A DNA stretch of 11,116 bases, taken from NCBI GenBank assembly GCA_017556665.1, contig JAFYMJ010000164.1:1-11116 (forward strand), written 5' to 3'. The position numbers and the translations under genes were made by a program. The notes beneath the pieces were generated by a model, which was not told where the DNA came from, ran no database searches, and saw only the letters and a list, made by a program, of their open reading frames with translations. The stretch comes from Bacteroidales bacterium (GTDB lineage: Bacteria; Bacteroidota; Bacteroidia; Bacteroidales; UBA932). Below, in pieces: positions 6,109 to 11,116 of the stretch (the first letter of the stretch is position 1; each line of letters starts with the position of its first letter).

Positions 6109-7158
6109 TCAGATAATTAACATTGCATCTCCATATGTTCCAAACGAGTACCCCTCTTCCAATGCAACTTTGTATGCATTCATCACATTATCAAAACCTC
6201 CAAATGCAGCAACAGACATTAACATTGTAGACAATGGCATGTGGAAGTTTGTAATCAAAGCATCTGGAATAGAGAATTTATATGGAGGGAAAATGAATTT
6301 ATTGGTCCATCCATTGTATGGTTTAACCTCATCCTTAGTTGTAACTGGTGTTTCCAAAGCTCTCACTACTGTAATACCAACAGCAAACACCTTCTTTCCG
6401 GCAGCCTTTGTAGCATTAATCATATCTGCTGTCTGCTCAGAAATGATCATTTGCTCAGAATCCATTTTATGCTTTGACAAATCCTCTACATCAACTGTCC
6501 TAAAATGGCCCAAACCCATATGAAGTGTAAGATATGCACAGTTTACATCTCTAATCTCCATTCTCTTGAACAACTCTCTACTAAAGTGAAGACCTGCAGC
6601 TGGGGTAGATACAGCTCCTTCATTTTTAGCATAGATTGTATGGAATCTTTCATGATCTATCTCCTCTGGTTTTACTCTAATCCATTTTGGAATTGGAATG
6701 TCACCAACGCCAAACAAAGTAGACTTGAACTCCTCATAGCTTCCATCATACAAGAATCTTAATGTTCTTCCTCTTGATGTTGTATTGTCAATAACCTCTG
6801 CAACCAAAGAATCATCCTCTCCAAAATAAAGTTTGTTGCCAATTCTTATTTTCCTTGCAGGATCTACCAATACATCCCAAAGGCGTTGCTCCTTATTAAG
6901 CTCTCTAAGCAAAAAGACCTCAATCTCTGCACCTGTTTTCTCTTTATTTCCATATAGTCTGGCTGGAATTACTTTGGTATCATTAAAGACAAAAGTATCC
7001 CCCTCTGACATATAGTTTATAATATCCTTAAACTGTTTGTGCTCTATCTCGCCAGTATCTTTATGAAGCACCAACATTCTGGACTCATCTCTGAATCTTG
7101 CAGGGTATTTTGCAATTTGCTCTGCTGTAATAGGAAAATTAAATTGAGATAATTTCAT
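6109..7158 (-). CDS. queA: S-adenosylmethionine:tRNA ribosyltransferase-isomerase
   Basis: Transfers and isomerises the ribosyl moiety of S-adenosylmethionine onto preQ1 at the wobble position of tRNAs with GUN anticodons, forming epoxyqueuosine. The 349 residues match the E. coli enzyme (about 356). Family blocks are visible in order: [13 protein letters not shown] at 58-70, [10 protein letters not shown] at 75-84, IPIPKWI at 154-160, [13 protein letters not shown] at 181-193, [13 protein letters not shown] at 210-222, [11 protein letters not shown] at 260-270 and [12 protein letters not shown] at 301-312. The gene is flanked by the truB terminator upstream and a hairpin downstream, so it appears to be a single-gene transcript. 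Only imperfect -7 elements are seen in its 69-base upstream gap (for example AATATTTG at 7187-7194), and the gap is too short for a preQ1 riboswitch beside the terminator. No other queuosine gene lies in the window. Confidence 0.96.
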   Translation of the reverse strand: MKLSQFNFPITAEQIAKYPARFRDESRMLVLHKDTGEIEHKQFKDIINYMSEGDTFVFNDTKVIPARLYGNKEKTGAEIEVFLLRELNKEQRLWDVLVDPARKIRIGNKLYFGEDDSLVAEVIDNTTSRGRTLRFLYDGSYEEFKSTLFGVGDIPIPKWIRVKPEEIDHERFHTIYAKNEGAVSTPAAGLHFSRELFKRMEIRDVNCAYLTLHMGLGHFRTVDVEDLSKHKMDSEQMIISEQTADMINATKAAGKKVFAVGITVVRALETPVTTKDEVKPYNGWTNKFIFPPYKFSIPDALITNFHMPLSTMLMSVAAFGGFDNVMNAYKVALEEGYSFGTYGDAMLII

Positions 7159-7199
7159 TATATGTGTAGTTAAAAATAATCAAAATCAAATATTATACG

Positions 7200-7236
7200 A
7201 AAAAAAATAAGGAATGTTTCAAATTCCTTATTTTTT
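7200..7236 (-). terminator. Intrinsic terminator overlapping the end of truB
   Basis: AAAAAATAAGGAAT (7202-7215) pairs perfectly with ATTCCTTATTTTTT (7223-7236) around a seven-base loop, and on the minus strand the stem is followed by eight T (7207-7200). The 5' arm of the transcript contains the last truB Lys codons and its TAA stop at 7230-7228. It ends the ctpA-rpiB-truB train and isolates queA. Confidence 0.82.
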
Positions 7237-7977
7237 ATTCACTTTTATTAAAACATCTATATCTTCAATCTTTAAAGCATCCTTTATATGGAATCCACCG
7301 GACGCTGTTCTTGTTAACCCGGTAAGATATCCACCACTTCCCAATGCAAAGCCAATGTCCCTTGCCAGAGATCTTATATAGGTACCTTTACTGCAACTTA
7401 TCTTTATAACAAGTCTTGGAAGTTCAAACTCAACCACCTCTATACTGTAGATTGTTATTCTTGATGGTTTCATTTCAACTTGCTCTCCAGCCCTTGCTAT
7501 CTCATACGCCCTTGTCCCATCTACAAGTTTAGCCGAAAAGATGGGAGGAATCTGATCTTGCTCACCAACAAACTTTGCAATGGTCTGGTCTACCATTTCC
7601 CTTGTTATGTGCTCAAAAGGATATCTTTGGTCAATCTCCTTTTCCATATCAAAGCACGGGGTTGTAGCTCCAAGTTCAATTTCTGCAATATACTCTTTCT
7701 GCTGAGCCTGCAGAGCTTCTGCCTGTTTTGTTGCTTTTCCAAGACATATAAGCAGAATGCCGGTTGCCAAAGGATCCAATGTTCCGGCATGACCAACTTT
7801 GATGTTCTTTTTATGAAAATATCTCTGCGATAAAAACTTGATTTTTCTTACTGCATCTGCAGAAGTCCATTTGTAAGGTTTATCCAATGGGATAACCACA
7901 CCGCCTGGATAACTGTCAATATTATCCAAAAGCGGTGCAATATTATTCTTGTGTACAATATACAAACTATCCCCCAT
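7228..7977 (-). CDS. truB: tRNA pseudouridine-55 synthase
   Basis: Converts uridine 55 in the T-loop of most tRNAs to pseudouridine. The signature VGHAGTLDPLATGILL is at about residues 61-76, with Asp68 as the catalytic nucleophile. LDKPYKWTSADAVRKIK, QKEYIAEIELGATT, IPPIFSAKLVDGTRAYEIAR and CSKGTYIRSLARDIG are further family blocks. From this start the protein is 249 residues, shorter than the 314 of E. coli, because there is little after the catalytic domain and so no full PUA-type C-terminal domain; short forms are usual in Bacteroidota. I use the ATG at 7977, four bases after the rpiB stop, in place of an in-frame TTG at 7995 that would overlap rpiB by 14 bases. Even so, about 20 residues precede the usual beginning of the domain. 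A terminator starts inside its last codons. Confidence 0.95.
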   Translation of the reverse strand: MGDSLYIVHKNNIAPLLDNIDSYPGGVVIPLDKPYKWTSADAVRKIKFLSQRYFHKKNIKVGHAGTLDPLATGILLICLGKATKQAEALQAQQKEYIAEIELGATTPCFDMEKEIDQRYPFEHITREMVDQTIAKFVGEQDQIPPIFSAKLVDGTRAYEIARAGEQVEMKPSRITIYSIEVVEFELPRLVIKISCSKGTYIRSLARDIGFALGSGGYLTGLTRTASGGFHIKDALKIEDIDVLIKVNKK

Positions 7978-7981
7978 ACAA

Positions 7982-8419
7982 CTACTTACAAGCAATCTTC
8001 TCTACTCTTCTAAGATGTCTGCCACCCTCAAAGCTTGCTTGACAATATGCTTTTACAATCTCTTTTGCCTCTTCTACAGAAATAAAGCGTGCAGGCATAG
8101 ACAATATATTGGCATCGTTGTGTTGTCTTGCAAGTGTTGCCAACTCTGGTTTCCAGCAAATGGCAGCTCTAACACCTTGATGTTTGTTCAACGCCATTGA
8201 AATACCATTAGCGCTACCACACATTGCAATACCAAATGCAACATCACCATTTTCTACCGCCTCTGCCAAAGGATGAGCTACATCTGGATAATCCATACTC
8301 TCCTCTGAATGTGTTCCAAAATCTTTAATTTCATAACCCATTTGCATAAGCATAGGTTTCAATTCTTCCTTCAAGCTAAAACCTGCATGGTCTGCGGCCA
8401 TACCAATAAGTTGTTTCAT
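7982..8419 (-). CDS. rpiB: Ribose-5-phosphate isomerase B
   Basis: Interconverts ribose 5-phosphate and ribulose 5-phosphate in the pentose phosphate pathway; LacA/RpiB family. From the ATG at 8419 the protein is 145 residues, the normal size. MAADHAGF at 7-14 carries the substrate-binding Asp10 and His11, Cys67 in MCGSANGISM is the expected catalytic base, and His100 in LARQHNDANILSMPAR the ring-opening His; FEGGRHLRRVEKI closes the protein as in the family. An in-frame ATG at 8491 would add 24 residues (MAVLRIELEKKEKERTLNL and five more) that have no counterpart in the family, so I treat that stretch as leader, leaving an 83-base gap after ctpA. The upstream start sits only 11 bases after the ctpA stop and cannot be excluded. 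The CGSANG form is slightly unlike the common CGTGNG. Confidence 0.93.
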   Translation of the reverse strand: MKQLIGMAADHAGFSLKEELKPMLMQMGYEIKDFGTHSEESMDYPDVAHPLAEAVENGDVAFGIAMCGSANGISMALNKHQGVRAAICWKPELATLARQHNDANILSMPARFISVEEAKEIVKAYCQASFEGGRHLRRVEKIACK

Positions 8420-8502
8420 AATGTTTACATTAGTTAAGTTTAAGGTTCTCTCTTTTTCTTTTTTTTCAAGTTCTATACGCAATACTGCCATATCACAATC
8501 AC

Positions 8503-10104
8503 TTAAGTGTTAATTACCTCTTTTACCCTATCCATTACATTGTCAATCTCCAGAATGTATGGATAAAAAGCATTGTCATCCAATATTGTATATCTTCCCA
8601 CCAAAGCCTTTATCTGCATAATTATTACCTGCTCAGATATTTTCCACTCACCAGACCTTGGAACAACTCCATTTTCCCTGGCATAATTCAGGAATCCTCC
8701 CTTTATATCAACCCCACTTATCAGTTTGTTGTACTGCTGGAATGTCTTCACCTCCCTAAGTTCAGACCTGAGCTCCCTTGCCAGTTCATTGCTATATTTT
8801 ATGGCAAGGCTTTTTCTGTTGCATTTTATAAGGAAATCTGTTACACCTACGGTATCTATAGGGACAAATTCATCGGGAATAATACCACCACCTCCATACA
8901 CAACCTTCCCTTTTGGGGTAACATACTTAAGGGAATCATTAACTCTTATGCTGTCCGCTGCAATCATCTCTCCATGACGGTACCTCTCATATATGTCATA
9001 TTTATAATCTTCTGAATATGGTTTCTGGATACAACGCCCTGTTGGGGTGTAGAACCTTGCAACTGTAAGCCTTATACCTGACTTGTCTGTAAAGTAAATA
9101 GGTTCCTGAACCAGCCCCTTACCATATGACCTTCTTCCAAAAATGGTCCCTCTGTCATTATCTTGAATTGCACCTGCAAAAATCTCACTTGACGATGCAG
9201 ATGTTTCATCTATAAGCACATACAAATTTACATCAATCAACTTTCCGGTGCCATCTGCAAAAAATTCCTCTTTCTTCCTATGGGCACCTTTCATATACAC
9301 AATCAGCTGCTCTTTTTGCAAAAATTCATTGGAAAGCAACAAGGCCTGATCCAGGTATCCACCAGTGTTACCTCTTAAATCAAAAACCATATGTTTCATC
9401 CCCTGCTCCTTTAGAGGAACAACAGACTCAAGGAATTCCTTATAACTTGATTTGGTAAACTTTGACAATTTTACATAGGCCAATGAATCATTCATCATCA
9501 TTGCCACATCAATGCTTTTTACCGGAATCTTTCCCCTCTCTATAGAGAAAGAAAGGATATCATCCACATCATCACGTTTAATCTCCACTTTTACAATTGT
9601 CCCCTCCTCTCCTTTTAGAGATTTTACCAAGGAATCCTGATTTATCTTTACTCCTGCAACAACTTTTCCATCTACTTTAATTATTTTGTCTCCCGATAAA
9701 ATTCCAACCTTTTCAGATGGACCTCCAGGGATAACACTTATAATTGTAGCAGTATCATTTGGGACATTAAACTGAACACCAATACCTCCAAAATTTCCTT
9801 CCAAAGAGGCATCTGCCTCCTCCAGCTCAACTGGTGGAAGGTAACTTGAATGTGGATCCAAAGATGACATAATATTTGGAAGAATCTTCTCTATGTAATC
9901 TTTGTGATCTATACTGTCCACATAGTTCCTGTCTATTTGTTGCAGTATTAAAGAGAGCTTGGTCCAGTTTCCTGAATTTACATCCAACTCCTTTTTGGGT
10001 GCATTGTTCCGAGTTGAAAAAACATTTACAGCTGCAACTATAACAACACCCCATGCTACCAGTTTGAGGAATTTACCCATTCCATTATTTTGCTGTTCTT
10101 GCAT
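8503..10104 (-). CDS. ctpA: C-terminal processing protease, PDZ and S41 domains
   Basis: Serine/lysine-dyad endopeptidase that trims or degrades envelope proteins from near their C-termini. The 533 residues hold, in order, a short cytoplasmic N-terminus, one hydrophobic helix at about 11-29 (FLKLVAWGVVIVAAVNVFS) acting as an uncleaved anchor or signal, an N-terminal helical region with SSLDPHSSYLPP at 80-91, a PDZ domain at about 100-180 with carboxylate-binding GGIGVQF, and the S41 core at about 185-365. DLRGNTGGYLDQA (242-254), the nucleophile block ETSASSSEIFAGA with Ser304, and SYGKGLVQ with Lys329 are visible; the 25-residue Ser-Lys spacing equals that in known family members. About 110 residues follow the core, possibly helical and with a conserved VIPDEFVP-like linker. 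It starts 15 bases after dCMP deaminase. Its natural substrates cannot be inferred here. Confidence 0.95.
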   Translation of the reverse strand: MQEQQNNGMGKFLKLVAWGVVIVAAVNVFSTRNNAPKKELDVNSGNWTKLSLILQQIDRNYVDSIDHKDYIEKILPNIMSSLDPHSSYLPPVELEEADASLEGNFGGIGVQFNVPNDTATIISVIPGGPSEKVGILSGDKIIKVDGKVVAGVKINQDSLVKSLKGEEGTIVKVEIKRDDVDDILSFSIERGKIPVKSIDVAMMMNDSLAYVKLSKFTKSSYKEFLESVVPLKEQGMKHMVFDLRGNTGGYLDQALLLSNEFLQKEQLIVYMKGAHRKKEEFFADGTGKLIDVNLYVLIDETSASSSEIFAGAIQDNDRGTIFGRRSYGKGLVQEPIYFTDKSGIRLTVARFYTPTGRCIQKPYSEDYKYDIYERYRHGEMIAADSIRVNDSLKYVTPKGKVVYGGGGIIPDEFVPIDTVGVTDFLIKCNRKSLAIKYSNELARELRSELREVKTFQQYNKLISGVDIKGGFLNYARENGVVPRSGEWKISEQVIIMQIKALVGRYTILDDNAFYPYILEIDNVMDRVKEVINT

Positions 10105-10119
10105 CTTCTGTCTGACTGA

Positions 10120-10548
10120 TTACAATTCCTCTGCCGATATCTGTTCTACCTCTACACCTGCTCTAACCAACAGCTCAATGCCATCGGTCAGCCTATATGC
10201 ATCACGGTATACAACCCTTGATATGCCAGATTGGATAATAAGTTTTGAACACTCCAAACAAGGGGCTGCGGTTACATACAAAGTTGCACCATTACTGCTG
10301 TTGTTTGATTTGGCCATTTTTGTAATTGCATTCGCCTCTGCATGCAGTACATATGGTTTGGTACACCCATTTTCATCCTCACACACATTTTCGAATCCAC
10401 ATGGCGTTCCATTATACCCGTCAGATATAATGCTTCTGTCCTTAACTATTAAAGCACCTACCTGCCTTCTGTTGCAATACGAGTTGGCTGCCCATATACC
10501 GGCCATCTTAAGATAACTCTTGTCAAACTGCCTCTGTTTAGACTCCAT
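10120..10548 (-). CDS. dCMP deaminase (deoxycytidylate deaminase)
   Basis: Deaminates dCMP to dUMP, feeding thymidylate synthesis; cytidine/deoxycytidylate deaminase family. The zinc site is complete: His69 and the proton-shuttle Glu71 in LHAEANAI, and Cys97 and Cys100 in APCLEC. Cys25 and Cys50 sit where some dCMP deaminases hold a second, structural zinc, which is possible here but not shown. RRQVGALIVKD, ISDGYNGTPCGFENVCED and the C-terminal YRLTDGIELL block match Bacteroidota members I recall. I choose the ATG at 10548, giving 142 residues; a GTG at 10557 that overlaps the upstream stop (TAGTG) would add three residues and is a genuine alternative that would couple translation. It is followed 15 bases later by ctpA. 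The name comEB is used for relatives in Firmicutes, but no competence role is implied. Confidence 0.94.
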   Translation of the reverse strand: MESKQRQFDKSYLKMAGIWAANSYCNRRQVGALIVKDRSIISDGYNGTPCGFENVCEDENGCTKPYVLHAEANAITKMAKSNNSSNGATLYVTAAPCLECSKLIIQSGISRVVYRDAYRLTDGIELLVRAGVEVEQISAEEL

Positions 10549-10556
10549 TGTCTCCA

Positions 10557-11116
10557 CTATTTTTGGTACATATAACGTTTAATACTTCTCTTAGGTGTCT
10601 TCTCAAACTCCTCTGGAACCAATCTGTAATCAGCTACTTTTGAGTAGTTAGGCTGATCCACATTTACGGCGTCCAATCCCTCTTTTATAATTTTCTCAAC
10701 CTCTTCTTGAGACACACCTGCAGCTGTAGCATTCTCTAGGTCTGGGTAGATTAAAGCTATCAATTTTCCACCCTCATCAATTACCAATGACTCTACCACA
10801 TACTGGATATTGTTTATTGCAGACTCAATCTCTTCTGGGTAAATGTTTTGTCCAGAAGGGCCCAGAATCATACTCTTGCATCTTCCTTTAATGAACAAAA
10901 ATCCTTCACTGTCAATTACACCCATATCTCCTGTCTTAAGCCATCCGTCATCGGTAAAGACCTCCGATGTTGCCTGCTCATTCTTATAGTAACCCAACAT
11001 TACGTTTGGACCACTTACCTGAATCTCTCCAGGGATATTCTGGGGATCACCTGAGTCAATTCTTATTTTCATATTCACAGCCGCTTTACCGCAAGAGTAC
11101 AGCTTAGCCTCTTTAC
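10557..11116 (-). CDS. AMP-forming acyl-CoA synthetase, C-terminal part only
   Basis: Activates a carboxylic acid, most likely a long-chain fatty acid, by adenylation and transfer to CoA. Only the last 185 residues are in the window; the frame stays open to the right edge, so internal GTG or ATG codons near 11078-11072 are not the true start. The visible part begins SCGKAAVNMKIRIDS, close to the end of the large domain. GEIQVSGPNVMLGYY, the ATP/hinge block GWLKTGDMGVIDSEGFLFIKGR and SGQNIYPEEIESA follow. The small C-terminal domain ends EKTPKRSIKRYMYQ, in which the Lys of SIKR is the expected adenylation Lys. The run FIKGRCKSMILGPSGQNIYP is typical of long-chain fatty acid-CoA ligases. The stop overlaps the possible GTG start of dCMP deaminase. 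Chain-length preference cannot be read from this fragment. Confidence 0.9.
   Translation of the reverse strand, partial: KEAKLYSCGKAAVNMKIRIDSGDPQNIPGEIQVSGPNVMLGYYKNEQATSEVFTDDGWLKTGDMGVIDSEGFLFIKGRCKSMILGPSGQNIYPEEIESAINNIQYVVESLVIDEGGKLIALIYPDLENATAAGVSQEEVEKIIKEGLDAVNVDQPNYSKVADYRLVPEEFEKTPKRSIKRYMYQK

Noticed and set aside
4137..7158. tatD plus queA as part of a Qat-type defence cluster
   Set aside because: Qat uses a QueC-like protein, an ATPase and a specific small protein with TatD; here the queuosine gene is a standard QueA in a separate transcription unit and no ATPase is present.
7159..7227. preQ1 riboswitch upstream of queA
   Set aside because: The 69-base gap is mostly the truB terminator and A/T-rich sequence; no preQ1 aptamer-like hairpin with an A-rich tail was seen.
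7978..7995. TTG start for truB giving six more residues
   Set aside because: It would overlap rpiB by 14 bases and use a rare start codon; the ATG at 7977 directly follows the rpiB stop.
11069..11078. Start codon for the acyl-CoA synthetase inside the window
   Set aside because: The reading frame continues upstream to the window edge with family-typical residues (SCGKA), so the gene is cut off, not short.

Overview
The window reads as an ordinary chromosomal stretch of a Bacteroidota genome, most likely Bacteroidales. The evidence is AT-rich DNA, start codons preceded by A/T-rich leaders instead of Shine-Dalgarno sequences, one good match to the Bacteroidota -7 promoter element (TAnnTTTG), a two-ExbD energiser operon of the kind common in that phylum, and Bacteroidota-like TruB, QueA, dCMP deaminase and S41 protease sequences. 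Every gene I can support lies on the minus strand, so transcription runs from high to low coordinates. Both ends cut a gene: an acyl-CoA synthetase on the right lacks its N-terminal part, and an alkaline phosphatase on the left lacks its C-terminal part.

In transcription order, a first gene train contains the end of an AMP-forming acyl-CoA synthetase, dCMP deaminase, a PDZ/S41 C-terminal processing protease (ctpA), ribose-5-phosphate isomerase B (rpiB) and tRNA pseudouridine-55 synthase (truB). It closes with an intrinsic terminator that begins inside the last truB codons. queA (queuosine synthesis) follows as a single gene and is followed by a strong hairpin whose U-tract runs straight into the dprA start codon. 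The next train is dprA, tatD and ansA (DNA-uptake processing, TatD-type metal-dependent hydrolase, cytoplasmic asparaginase), with dprA and tatD overlapping by one base. After a 129-base AT-rich gap comes a tight four-gene energiser operon: exbB, a four-helix membrane protein of unknown function, and two different exbD genes. It ends in a clear terminator. The last gene is a lipoprotein alkaline phosphatase with its own probable promoter.

The genes are mainly housekeeping: nucleotide, tRNA and sugar-phosphate metabolism, envelope proteolysis, and proton-motive-force coupling to the outer membrane. No mobile element, CRISPR array, RNA gene or defence island is visible. The parts most worth a second look are the four-helix protein inside the ExbB/ExbD/ExbD operon, the absence of tonB at the end of that operon, the hairpin abutting dprA, and the Cys beside the phosphatase nucleophile. 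No stretch longer than about 130 bases lacks a gene.
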